Origin: Flaccisagitta enflata
Lineage: Eukaryota; Chaetognatha; Sagittoidea; Aphragmophora
Direction of reading: 5' to 3'
Assembly: GCA_965153355.1 (NCBI GenBank)
Contig: OZ231126.1
Span: 30,380,001-30,444,000 of the forward strand
DNA length: 64,000 bases
Positions 54,140 to 64,000 of the stretch are shown piece after piece. Each line of letters begins with the position of its first letter. Position 1 is the stretch's first letter. Under the pieces are notes generated by a model. The model worked only from the letters and a program-made list of their open reading frames with translations, searched no databases and was not told where the DNA came from. The position numbers and the translations under genes were made by a program.

Positions 54140-54712
54140 AGCGAGATGCCACCCACAACCTGTGGGAAAACCAACCTATGCTATTTTCATCTTTGTAAGT
54201 GGAATCTGTATCGTTTGGTCGTGTTTGAATGTGAGCTTTGTTAGTGTTGGCCCCGTGTTGGTTTGTGTTGTGAGCATTGTTAGCGTTGGCCTTGGTCCGG
54301 ACTGATCTGATTTCGTATCCATTCCGCTTACGTAAACGCATAAAGGCTTCACCTTGCCAAAAAATATCGAGTGCCCCACAAAATTCCCGCAATACAATTT
54401 TCCCAGAAAAAGGCCCAATCGGGCAACGATGCGCCCTTTTCTCGGCTCCGTGGAAAGAAAATCTCATGGTGAAAATGCGCCACTGATGTTACAATGAATT
54501 TGTTATGTATATTGAATATTGCAATGCATATTGCAAATATTATGATCAACTTCCAATCGCACATCTTGTTATCAAGGTCTGTTTCTATTTTCAAAGCAAT
54601 TATTTTTCTGTACAGTAACCCACCCCACGCAATAATCTGTACTCAACAAGAGAGATTCTGTTTCCTTTTGCTCATCCATGTTCCAATCCCTTATGCAATC
54701 TCCTTCCTCAGT
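54140..54712. other. Intergenic, no gene seen
   Basis: A degenerate tandem of GTGTTGGCC-type words (54235-54295) is seen. GGCCCAATCGGGCAACGATG at 54411 resembles the 5' part of the family A copy at 26833 and may be another remnant. Confidence 0.4.
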
Positions 54713-54715
54713 TGC

Positions 54716-54973
54716 TTTTTAGGTGCGCCATAGCACCTCTATATGAGGCTCTGTCGGTCTGTCGGTCGGTCTGTCTGTCACGCTCGAGTTGAAGATTTCT
54801 AAAAGAAGCAAAAATCACTGGGAACGATTCAGAAATAAGCTAGTGTGACTTTTAGATCCGTCATAGCACCTCTCGGGATAGCACCGCTCGGGATAGGTCT
54901 GATAGAGCTAGGGATAGGACTACGAATAATAACGCCCGGCGCACCGTCTTGACCCGTGTATCCGGCCTTGTTA
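54716..54973 (-). mobile_element. Family A element, GGTGCG subfamily
   Basis: The minus strand starts AACAAGGCCGGATACACGGG, TCAAGACGGTGCGCCGGGCG. It has a core of GATAGAGCT/GGGATAGG-type words and ends in the hairpin AGGTGCTATGGCGCACCT with AAAAA. GGTGCGCC at the 5' end is the exact complement of GGCGCACC at the 3' end. Confidence 0.8.
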
Positions 54974-55202
54974 TAAACAGAACCCCCCCTCATCTCTCGT
55001 TTTGATAGTTAGACTATATATATAGATCTACTTGAAGTGAATGAAGTGAGGAATGAGAATCTTTGGTCAGCGATACCGTTGCTCCGCCCTGTGAATGTGA
55101 GTTAGAAGAAGCAAGGCAGGCAAACTTGAAAAAGCTGGTTTGAGGCGTGAAAGGGGATTATTTTGGAGCTGATTAAAGGCATTGGAGGCATGATTTGAAG
55201 GC

Positions 55203-55886
55203 TAACTAGTCATCCAAGGATCGCACATGGTCAGCGGTACCCGATGCCCTGCTTGGAGTGATCAGGTGAAGTAGTGAAGTGAGAGCAGGGCAGCGGCCCC
55301 AAAGGGCCGATGTCCAGTAGGCCACAGGGGGGAATTTCCAGACGTCCTGAGGGGTAATGAATGAGGCCCAAGAGGTAATTGAAGCGGGATTTGAGGTCTG
55401 GGGGAAAGATTTAAGGCCTGAAGATTAGATTTGAGGCCTGGGGGCAGGCCTGAGGCCTGAGGGGCAGATTTGAGGCCTGGAACACAGATTTGAGGTCTGG
55501 AGAGCTGATTTGAGGCCTGGAACACAGATTTGAGGCCTGTAGAGCTGATTTGAGGCCTGGGGCAGATTTGAGGCCTGGAACACAGATTTGAGGCCTGGAG
55601 AGCTGATTTGAGGCCTTGAGAGCTGATTTGAGTCCTGAAGAGATGGTTTGAGGCCTGGAGAGCTGATTTGAGGCCTGGAGAGCTGATTTTAGGGCTTAGA
55701 GGGCCTAAATCAGGCCTGAGAGGATTTGAGGCCTCAACCGCCAACAAGGGGGGGGACGGACGGACAGACGGACGGACGGACGGAAGGACAGACGGAAGGA
55801 CAGACGGAAGGACGGACGGACGTCTGGAAATTCCCCCCTGTGTCCTACAGGACATCGGCCCTTTGGGGCCGCTGCCCAAAAACTGC
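55203..55886. mobile_element. Family B element, complete copy
   Basis: Inverted termini of about 58 bp (55288-55346 and 55819-55876) carry GGGCAGCGGCCCCAAAGGGC and CCGATGTCC, differing at a few positions. The core is a 20-bp array (55395-55735) and a (GACG)n run (55755-55820). Outside the left terminus lie the stem AGCAGGGC/GCCCTGCT (55246-55291) and the block GGTCAGCGGTACCCGATG. No coding capacity. Confidence 0.8.
55395..55735. repeat. 20-bp minisatellite (GATTTGAGGCCTGGAGAGCT)n
   Basis: About 16 units; GAGAGCT and AACACA versions alternate. The core GATTTGAGGC is shared with the array at 105-510. Confidence 0.9.
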
Positions 55887-56123
55887 TGATTAGATGCTAA
55901 GGCCCAGTGGCAAATGTAAGGTTTGAAAGGGCCCCTGAAGGGATAGGGGGGGGGAACTGTTGAACAAATGACAGTTCCTCTGTGTTCTACAGGACTACGC
56001 TCCCTCACAGACCGCTACCCCCCCCCCCCCCAAAAAAAAAGAATCAATGTAAAAGGTATTGACCTTTATTCTGCACAATCCCGATTAAGACAGTCACGTT
56101 CCTATGAAGTCTTTCAAAAACGT

Positions 56124-56260
<137 letters not shown>

Positions 56261-56404
56261 GAAGATGGGTGAGACAGAGATAGAGACATAGAGAGTAGAA
56301 GTCACGTCTTTTCAAAGTCTTTGATATTCCGGCATGGATTTGAATGATTCTAATTCCGTCACGGAAACAGAATCCCGCTGAAATCTTCAGGCGAAATATC
56401 ATAA

Positions 56405-57190
56405 AACAAGGCCAAGAGATGTCCAATAGATGCGTCCTCTTTAGATGTAGGATATTATTATATAGATTATTAAGATACTATCTTCACAAAAAAAATCTTT
56501 CCACCTGAAAACTACCACCAGCTTTGGAAGAGAGCTGCTCTTAAACGGATAATGCTATAACAACCAGATTGGTCCCATTTGAAAGATTTGTTTAAACTCA
56601 TCAATATGAAACCAATCTGTGGTCAGTAGCTTTGTTAGTTAAGGAGCAGCACATTTTCAAAGTTGATGCTTGTTTTGAGGTGGAAAGATTTTATTTGTGA
56701 AGATAGTATAAAGATATGAAGATATGATGATATAAAAATATAAAGATGCAGAGATAAAGAGAAAATATAAACTGATTCCTCTCTCAACCCCCCTACGCCT
56801 CCCCATCCCTCCCCCACGCCTCCCCACCCCTCCCCCCCACGAGACATAAGAGACATATAGGAGACAAAAGAGACAAAAGAGACAAAAGAGACATAAGAGA
56901 CATAAGAGACCTAAGATACATAAGAGAAGTAAGAGCCATAAGAGATATAAGAGACATATAGGAGACATAAGAGACATGTAGGAGACAAAAGGGACAAAAG
57001 AGACAAAAGAGACGAAAGAGATGAAAGAGACATAAGAAATATAAGAGACATGAAGAGACATGAAGAGAAATGAAGAGAAATCGTGTTTTGAGATTTTTGC
57101 GTGACGGACAGACATTCAGACATTCAGACATTTGGACATTCAGACCAAGGGACACACCCTCTTATCGAGATGCAAGGACGCATCTAAAAA
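56405..57190 (+). mobile_element. Family A element, GATGCG subfamily
   Basis: Starts AACAAGGCCAAGAGATGTCC, AATAGATGCGTCC. It holds a GAGACATAAGAGACAAAA array (56840-57060) and ACATTCAG units, and ends in the hairpin AGATGCAAGGACGCATCT with AAAA. AGATGCGTCC is the exact reverse complement of GGACGCATCT at the 3' end. Confidence 0.8.
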
Positions 57191-57225
57191 AAGAAAAAAA
57201 AATGTTATCTTTTGACTCGCACGTA

Positions 57226-57664
57226 CAGTACCATAGGAGCAATGAGATCTTCAGATGGAGGGTCATTTCCTGCTTCACTATTCCAATGAAGTAGCTTCAA
57301 TTATGGTTTTTCTGAAAGCTGATGAGCAAGAGTTTTGAGTGAATATAGTTCTATTCCTCTAGCTCTAACTGTTGACCAAAAAGAAAAAAAGTGCAGCACC
57401 ACTCAAGATTTTAACCTGTGACACTGGAGAGAGAGAAATTTACTTTCTCAAGTTCATCACTCTATCAACAGAGCTATAGCGCCACATGCAATTTTGAGAT
57501 ATCAATTGGCGGTTTTGTTACAAATCACTTGGTTTGGAATTTTGTGTTCACTCAATACCTTGGACCATCAGCTTTCAGAAAAACCAAAGCTTTAGGTTCT
57601 TCCTTTAAACAGTGAGAATATAGAGGGCCCTCTTTCTACTGCTCTTATTGCTCCCATCGTACTG
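57226..57664. mobile_element. 439-bp inverted-repeat MITE
   Basis: The ends CAGTACCATAGGAGCAAT and ATTGCTCCCATCGTACTG are complements with two mismatches. The subterminal TTTCTGAAAGCTGATG recurs inverted. TA precedes the left end; the right flank is CA, so one copy of the duplication has mutated. Non-coding. Confidence 0.75.
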
Positions 57665-57776
57665 CACGCTAATCTAAAAGTCGCTTTGTCTGTTCATCGC
57701 TCCATCCAACTGACCGTATTATTTCGCTTTTTTTTTTGAATTTAGGAATACTGTGAGCAATGCTCACTGAGCATCA

Positions 57777-57850
57777 TTCAGTCGCGGAGACGCAACTCTA
57801 AAAGCTACTTTGTCCGTTTGTCGGTCCGTCGATCCATTAGTCCGTCGGTT
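57777..57850 (-). mobile_element. Family A 3' fragment
   Basis: On the minus strand: GACCGACAAACGGACAAAG, AGTTGCGTCTCCGCGACTG. The 5' end was not found. Confidence 0.5.
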
Positions 57851-57941
57851 AATGATGCGTGAGTTGATGAGTGAAAAAAAACCGACGTTTCCGTCCCTGT
57901 CCCTAGCCCTAGGATGGACAAAAGAATCATGGATGAAGTAA

Positions 57942-58158
57942 AACAAGGCCGGATCCACGGCTACTATAGTTGCGCACGGATGCAGGAGCCGTATTTGAGG
58001 TCACTAGAGCATTTAGGCAGGGGCAGTGAGATCAAAGAATAAAAAACATAAAAAAAAAAATGAAATGTGACGGATGGATGTATGGACAGATGGACAGACG
58101 GACAGACGGATGGACGAATGGACGGACAAAGATGGGCGTAGAGTCGCGTAGCACGAAA
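57942..58158 (+). mobile_element. Family A element
   Basis: Starts AACAAGGCCGGATCCACGGC and AGTTGCGCACGGATGCAGG, followed by GGCAGGGGCAGTGAGATCA. A GGATGGAC/GACGGACA run leads to GGGCGTAGAGTCGCGTAGCA. The terminal hairpin is degraded. Confidence 0.7.
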
Positions 58159-58159
58159 A

Positions 58160-58710
58160 CTATCCAATAGATTTCATAGAATGGGTGATCCGGCAAAATG
58201 ATCAGAAGCCACCAAATTAAATGGCAGTCGGTTTAAATTGATAGGCGAAATAAAAGTGGTTGTAAAAGAGTTTGACTTGACGATGTTTCCAATTGATTAA
58301 TCATGATTTTTTTCTAAGTGAACGTTGTTTTTATTTTGCTACTTAGAAATAGCGGTTCTGTGAGATTTAGGGTATCAAAATGGGTCAAAATAGAAAAGAT
58401 ACATGAATGAAAATAGAAAAACAAGTGAATAAAAATGATTAAGATATGTTATACATGAAATTTGAAAGCAAAATGTGCATTACGCTTAGAAGCCATGGAC
58501 CAAAGTCAAAGCACCACACATCGCAGTATGCTAGAATGTGTATATGCGTGGCAGAGGCCCAGGGAAAAAATTTCATAAGCAACAGAGACCTCAAACCATC
58601 GGCAGCGAGCATATTTAAGATAAAAATTAAATTGAATACTAACTTGTTTACATTCAATTGACTCTTTTTGCATTTTTTTATCTTTTAATTATTCTTCACG
58701 TTTCAGCTAA
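58160..58710. other. AT-rich intergenic, no gene seen
   Basis: No repeat or coding signal recognised. Confidence 0.45.
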
Positions 58711-58713
58711 GTA

Positions 58714-58934
58714 TTTTTAGACGTGTGCTACTCGACTCTTTACCCTGCTTTGTCCGTCGGTTGGTCAGTTGGTAGGTTGGTCGGTCGGTTGGTTGTTTGG
58801 TGCCCTTATAACTTTTTCAGCATTATTTAGCATTTTGAGCTAACTGCTCCTGCCCAAATGCCCCAGTAACCTTATCTATCAATGCCCCTGCCCACCTGCA
58901 CGCAACTAGGGTAGCCGTGTGTCCGGCCTTGTTA
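58714..58934 (-). mobile_element. Family A element
   Basis: The minus strand starts AACAAGGCCGGACACACGGC, CTACCCTAGTTGCGTGCAGG. It holds GGCAGGGGCATTG, a run of CCGACC/CAACC units and GACGGACAAAGCAGGG, and ends in a degraded hairpin with TAAAAA. Confidence 0.75.
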
Positions 58935-59082
58935 CGTCTTTAATTGCACCAACATAAGAGGCTCTGTCGGTGCATCCGTCTGTTTGACCTTTGGTTTGTT
59001 AAGCTCAAGTGAAAAAATCAATAAAATTGACCAAAATCACTTGAAATTTCTCATGCAGGAAATTCAAATCATTCTTCATCTC

Positions 59083-59146
59083 ATCTCATTCATTCATTCA
59101 TTCATTCATTCATTCATTCATTCATTCATTCATTCATTCATTCATT
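59083..59146. repeat. (ATTC)n microsatellite
   Basis: About 15 units, continuing as degenerate TTCATTCA words to about 59300. Confidence 0.95.
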
Positions 59147-59424
59147 TTTTCATTCTTCATTCATTTGACAACATTCATCATTCATTGCATTCATACATTC
59201 ATCATGCTGATTGATTCATAACATTCACACTTATTCATTATTAATTCATTATTCATAAATTCTCATTCATTGTTGATTGATTCATGCATTCATTCCATGT
59301 GTACTCCATCAATGCAGTTTTCCACTGACATGTGATACACTGTTTGATCAACATTTTCTCTCTCGAAAAACATAACTTACTTTCCCGATCCTCCTTCAAT
59401 CATTTTATTCCTCGTCCTTGTTTT

Positions 59425-59612
59425 GCGTGGTGGTTGGGTATATAAAGCCACTACTATGCCAAAACCACCCATAGTGTTGGTGATTTAGGCGTTTGGGTGG
59501 TTTTTGGGGAGTCTGTGATGGTGATTTGGGGGTTTTGGGTGGTGGTTGGCTATGTAATGTCTCTAGTATGCCAAAACCACCCATAGTGCGGACTGAACGA
59601 CAGACAGCGACT
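59425..59612 (-). repeat. Two ~115-bp direct repeats with a family A-like end
   Basis: GGTGGTTGGGTATATAA...TATGCCAAAACCACCCATAG recurs at 59430 and 59538. After the second copy come GAACGACAGACAGCGACTAAAA words that resemble a family A tail. Confidence 0.5.
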
Positions 59613-59647
59613 AAAAAGTAACGACTGCATTTGGCCGTTCACAGATC

Positions 59648-60240
59648 ATTTTTAGGTGCGCCATAGCACCTCTATAACTAGCTCTGTCTGTTTGTTGGTC
59701 CGTCGGTCGGTTGGTTGGTTGGTCTGTAACGCTCGAGTTGAAAATCTCGAAAAGAAGCAAAAATGACTGGAAATGATTCAGAAATATGATAGGATGATTC
59801 CCAGATGCGCCATAGCACCTCTACAAGAGGTTCTGTCCGTCTGTCAATCTGTCAGTCACGCTTGAATAAAAAATTGCTGAAAATGTTTGAAATCATTTGA
59901 AAACTCATTTCATTCATCATTGATGATACTCGCAATTTCATTCATTAAAATAATCAGCTACGGTTAGGTCTGATCAAGCTGGGGATAGGTCGGATAGGTG
60001 TGGTGATAGGATGGATATTGGATAGGTGTGGAGATAGGTCTGATAGAGCTCGGGATGGGTCTGATAGAGCTCGGAATAGGTCTGATAGAGCTAGGGATAG
60101 GCCTGATAGAGCTCGGGATAGGTCTGATCGAGCTCGGGATAGGTTTGAAAGAGCCAGGAATAGGTCTGATGGAGCTAGGGATAGGTCTAAGAATAAATAA
60201 CGCCCGGCGCACCTTCTTGGCCCGTGTATCCGGCCTTGTT
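59648..60240 (-). mobile_element. Family A element, GGTGCG subfamily, with a doubled 3' end
   Basis: The minus strand starts AACAAGGCCGGATACACGGG, CCAAGAAGGTGCGCCGGGCG. The core (59975-60190) is an array of about ten 23-bp units containing CTATCCC(G/T)AGCTC. It ends in the hairpin AGGTGCTATGGCGCACCT with AAAAA. A second 3' end-like hairpin (GAGGTGCTATGGCGCATCTG, 59800-59820) lies inside. AGGTGCGCC and GGCGCACCT are exact complements. Confidence 0.8.
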
Positions 60241-60473
60241 TCTTTGCTAAACCCAGATACATGTTAATCTATGCACCTTTGAGATTTTTCCAGGATTAAA
60301 CCCGATGTCGGTTGTCGGTTGTTTCATTTCTCAGTTTCTCCATCTGCCCATTCCATCCATCCGTCCGTCCATCTGTTTAGCCGGCCGGCCGTCCATCCAT
60401 CCATCTGTCCATCAGTCTGTCTCTGTCTGTCCTTCCATCCATCACCATCAGTTTTCTCGGCGTTTAGGAGCGG

Positions 60474-60789
60474 TTTTTAAGTGCGTCCTCGCACTTCTAT
60501 AAGAGGTCATGTCCGTTGGTTGGTCGGTTGGTTGGTCGGTCTGTCACGCAAACGTTTGAAATGCGCAAAACGGCTGATTCTGACGTATTTCTTCATTCCT
60601 ATCACCTTTCATGCCTCACCACATTCATATTCATTCATTCAATCATTCATTTATTCATTCATTCATTCATTCATTCATTCATTCATTCATTCATTCATTC
60701 ATTCATATATTCATTCATTCATCAAAAACGTTCATTCACAAAAACTTAATCAAGCGAGGCGCACTTATTGGCCTTCACTTGGCCTTGTT
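60474..60789 (-). mobile_element. Family A element, AAGTGCG subfamily, with (GAAT)n core
   Basis: The minus strand starts AACAAGGCCAAGTGAAGGCC and AATAAGTGCGCC. Its core contains a 90-bp GAAT array (60630-60722). It then has CCAACCGACC units and ends in the hairpin AAGTGCGAGGACGCACTT with AAAAA. AAGTGCG is the complement of CGCACTT at the 3' end. Confidence 0.8.
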
Positions 60790-60894
60790 GCAGTACTACT
60801 CCTGCCCAATAGCTCGGGTTAGCCTTTTCATCACTGCCCCTGCCCCACTCACTCGCGACTTCGGTAGCCGTGTATACGGCCTAGTTAGTTGCGG
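60790..60894 (-). mobile_element. Family A 5' fragment
   Basis: On the minus strand: AACTAGGCCGTATACACGGC, CTACCGAAGTCGCGAGTGAG, GGGCAGGGGCAGTGATG. It directly abuts the next copy, and a further tail-like GTTGCGGACATGCAATTG lies at 60892-60920. The 3' end is missing. Confidence 0.65.
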
Positions 60895-60924
60895 ACATGC
60901 AATTGTATAAGAGACGTTGTCCGT

Positions 60925-61728
60925 CCAATGGTCTGTCAGTCCGTAACGCACAAGTCAAAAAGTTGGAAAATAAATGTTTCAGAGGCTCCTTGGGTGTGTG
61001 TACCAGGTATTAGCAAAAGGGAGTAGGCGCGGGGTGTTGATAGGGGTTGGGTGCCCCGATAATGTGACCCCACGTCACTTGTTTACTGCTTTGAAGAACT
61101 TCATGATTGTAATTAGAAAGAAATGACAAGGGAAAAAGATGTTCTGCACGTTTTTGACCTAAATAGCCCGCTGCCGATGGTTTTTGGTCACTGAGGGTCA
61201 TGAAACTTCGCTTTTTGTTTTAATTCACATATTTCAACATGCGCTCATACTGCGATTGGGGGTCTGACAACTTTGGTCGATTCCTGCTAAGCGTAATGTG
61301 CATCAATTCAGCAAGAGACTTTCTACAAAATTCGTTTTGTCACTGACAAGGGGTTGGTCGAAATTATAAGTTTGCATGGAAAATGAAAAAATGAAAAAAC
61401 AAAGAACATAGTTCTCTTCCCAAATCGTTTTTAGAGAGAACTATGTTTTTGATAATTCCAAATTTTTCTGGGTGTGGCTTTCTTATAATTTCGACCTCTG
61501 AAATAGAAAAAAATGTCCACAAAATTTCACTAAAACTCTTCATTTTCATGCCATTTTCCGCGAGAATTGCTTATCAAAAGGCAATTTAAAGGGTGAAATA
61601 TGAAACAGATGAACAAATCAAGTAAATCCAGTGACAAATGAAAACATTTGTGGATGGATAATTAGTCCATTATTGATGCAAAAGTGGGGTGAAGCACTTC
61701 ATTTTTCCCTGGCAGATTTGACGTCTTA
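60925..61728. other. Intergenic with one palindrome, no gene seen
   Basis: 61356-61496 is an imperfect palindrome: outer arms GGTCGAAATTATAAG and its exact complement, inner AACATAGTTCTCT / AGAGAACTATGTT. No coding signal. Confidence 0.6.
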
Positions 61729-61730
61729 TG

Positions 61731-61936
<206 letters not shown>

Positions 61937-62264
61937 CTTTTTTTTTTCTTTCATTCGGTTTTTCCAAAGGCAAATTTGTTAGCTCCAATGTTTTTTTCTG
62001 GCCCCCGACAGTTTTTGGCTTTAGATTGGGATCAATGAAGAGATTTCGGCTCAAAAACACAAAATCAGGGAGAAAAAAATGCAAGAAATGATCCTTTTTT
62101 ATTACTGGCGAGTGAGATCAAAATTCCAAAATCGCATTTTGAAGAGGTGCACGTGAAATGTGAACTTATCGGTTTCGCTCTTTGAACGTGTCAGATCAAC
62201 TTATTCGTGCTGCGCATGCATGTGCATGCATCTTGATAATGATAGAATTTTAATTCGCCTATAA

Positions 62265-62464
<200 letters not shown>

Positions 62465-62704
62465 CTTTCTCCCTTTTTTGCGTCATCTTTTTTCACCGTC
62501 GTAATCATCGCCTTCATTCCTTCCTCCCCTCCTGCCCCCCCCCCCCCCCACACACACACACACATAAATAAAAGTGATGAGACGTTTGATTTTAGTTGGC
62601 TCCAGACGGAAGAATGAATTGCACAAAGAAGTCAGTGTGAGTTTGTGTGTAAGTTTGAATGTCAAATTCCGCGTCGGTTCCAGTTTGATGCTATAGATTT
62701 ACTG

Positions 62705-63225
62705 ATCAAGTGAGCTCATCATTGATGTTATTTACCGCTCAAAAGAGTTTTTCATTGATGGTATCTACCGCTCAAGTGAGATCATCATTGATGGTATTTA
62801 CCGCTCAAGTGAGCTCATCATTGATGATATTTGTCGCTCAATTGAGCTCTTCATTGATGTTATTTACCACTCAAGTGATCTCATCATTGATGGTATTTAC
62901 CGCACATTTGAGCTCTTCATTGATATAATTTACCACTCAAGTGAGCTCTTCATTGATGTTATTTATCGCTCAATTGAGCTCTTCATTTATATCATTTACC
63001 GTTCAATTAAGCTTACCGCGCAAGTGAGCTCATGATTGATGTTATCTTCTGCTCAAGTGACCTCTTCATTGATATAAGTTAACGATCAATTGAGCTCCTC
63101 ATTGATATCATTTACCGTTCAAGTGGGCTTACCACGAAAATGTGCACACAATTGATGATATGTACGCTCAAGTGAGCTCGTCATTGGTGTTATTTTCCGC
63201 TCAGGTAAGCTCTTAATTGATTTAA
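62705..63225. repeat. ~35-bp minisatellite
   Basis: About 14 degenerate units built on CTCATCATTGATGTTATTTA plus CCGCTCAAGTGAG. Variants alternate CAAGTGAG with CAATTGAG and CATCATTG with CTTCATTG. Confidence 0.9.
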
Positions 63226-63229
63226 CCTT

Positions 63230-64000
63230 GGCATCATAAAAAATGGCGGATTTTTAAAACCTATTTAGACCAACTTATTTGAAAGAAACTAAGGAAAATC
63301 AGTGATGGTTGGAAAGATCTTTGAAAGATCTTTCATTTGAGTTGTGTCGCGATATTGTCGCTCAAATGGTTTAGAAGCTGCAGTAATTTGAAAAACACTA
63401 TACTTTTTTCCACCCTTACGGTGTATCATAAAAAGCAGTTTGCTAGTAATTTCATTACTACTAAAATGATAGAAGACTTTGTCCGATTGCCTTGAAATTT
63501 TAGATGATGTCTAACTTGTATCTCTTTGGTTACCGGTTCAATTTTTGTGAGAATCGGAAATTGTATTCTATGATTTTTGCATGATCTTTTACTATGCCTT
63601 GTCGAAATTCCTGAAAAATGATGCAATTTTTAAAAAAAGTTACATTAATTTCTGAATGGTTTGAGCTGATACTCGGATTATTCCTTTGAAAGAGGGCCCA
63701 AAATATAGATCATTGAAAGGGCCCAAAGAGAGTCTTAGATTTTTCTTTTTTTCCACCATATCTTCATAAACAGAATACTTAATGAATCCTAATCACTAAT
63801 TCCTCCAAACCACAGTTTTGCAAACCAACATTAAAATCTTTTGCACGGTAAAAATGATAGTAAAATTTGTCCGATTTTGATGAAATTCTAAGAGCTGTTA
63901 GAGGAAAGTATACTGTACCTCCATGTCAATTTTTGTATCAATCGGATGAAATTAAGTGTGGTTTTTAAGAGATTGTTTTCATGTTATGATCGCTTACACA
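63230..64000. other. AT-rich repeat-like DNA, no gene seen
   Basis: Two related blocks containing AAAATGATAG(A/T)A...TTTGTCCGATT and GATGAAATTnTA words start at 63464 and 63850, a diverged direct repeat about 386 bp apart. GGAAAGATCTTTGAAAGATC (63311-63330) resembles internal words of the MITEs at 24603 and 37957. Confidence 0.45.

Overview
The window looks like non-coding-rich nuclear DNA of an invertebrate-type metazoan; I cannot name the species. The support is: spliced genes with GT-AG introns, a decayed non-LTR (LINE) reverse-transcriptase fragment, TA-flanked MITEs, degenerate TTAGGG-type repeats (44.7 kb), an AT-rich background and a very high load of micro- and minisatellites. I see no operons, bacterial genes, rRNA or tRNA. 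Most long open frames are translations of simple repeats and are not annotated as genes.

Genes: (1) a small cysteine-rich secreted protein gene at 15064-15978 (+), with signal peptide, 3-4 exons, a Ly6/three-finger-like C-D-D-x-D-x-C-N ending and a hydrophobic tail. Its exon 2/3 junction is one base out of phase in my reading. (2) A 2.4-kb GC-richer first coding exon at 19101-21516 (-) of a long disordered protein rich in His, Ser/Pro, Asn and Trp-Ser-Pro repeats, ending at a good splice donor. (3) A broken LINE ORF2 3' part at 24060-24600. (4) Three weaker exon candidates (9092-9130, 44412-44473, 45691-45812).

Mobile and repeat architecture: this is the main content. Family A (about 20 full or partial copies, 4.1-60.9 kb, both strands) starts AACAAGGCC, carries a subterminal GACC-type run and ends in a hairpin followed by TAAAA; several copies have tandem repeats in the core, from nothing (118 bp, 18231-18348) up to a 2.8-kb 70-bp satellite (46226-49282). 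It resembles HINE/DINE (Helentron-derived) elements. In nearly every copy that keeps both ends, a short motif near the 5' end is the reverse complement of the 3' arm of that copy's own terminal hairpin, and the motif differs between subfamilies. Family B (1-615, 42005-42345, 55203-55886) has GGCAGCGGCCCC-type inverted termini, 20-bp core repeats and a flanking stem whose sequence changes in a compensated way. A third, 4.1-kb inverted-repeat element (29978-34069) holds a 20-bp satellite interrupted by a hAT-like insertion. At least five elements with long terminal inverted repeats lie between TA dinucleotides or nearly so.

Layout: 0-4 kb family B copy and microsatellites; 4-6 kb family A with an 80-bp satellite; 6-12.5 kb microsatellites and a 480-bp palindrome; 12.5-16 kb AT-rich DNA and the Ly6-like gene; 16-19 kb MITE cluster; 19-21.5 kb disordered-protein exon; 22-26 kb MITEs, LINE and a possible retroposed poly(A) end; 26-29.6 kb microsatellites and family A; 30-34 kb 20-bp satellite element; 34-46 kb mixed; 46-49.3 kb 70-bp satellite; 50-53 kb degenerate arrays; 53-61 kb dense family A cluster plus family B; 61-64 kb microsatellites, a 35-bp array and AT-rich repeats. 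The few genes show no functional link to each other.
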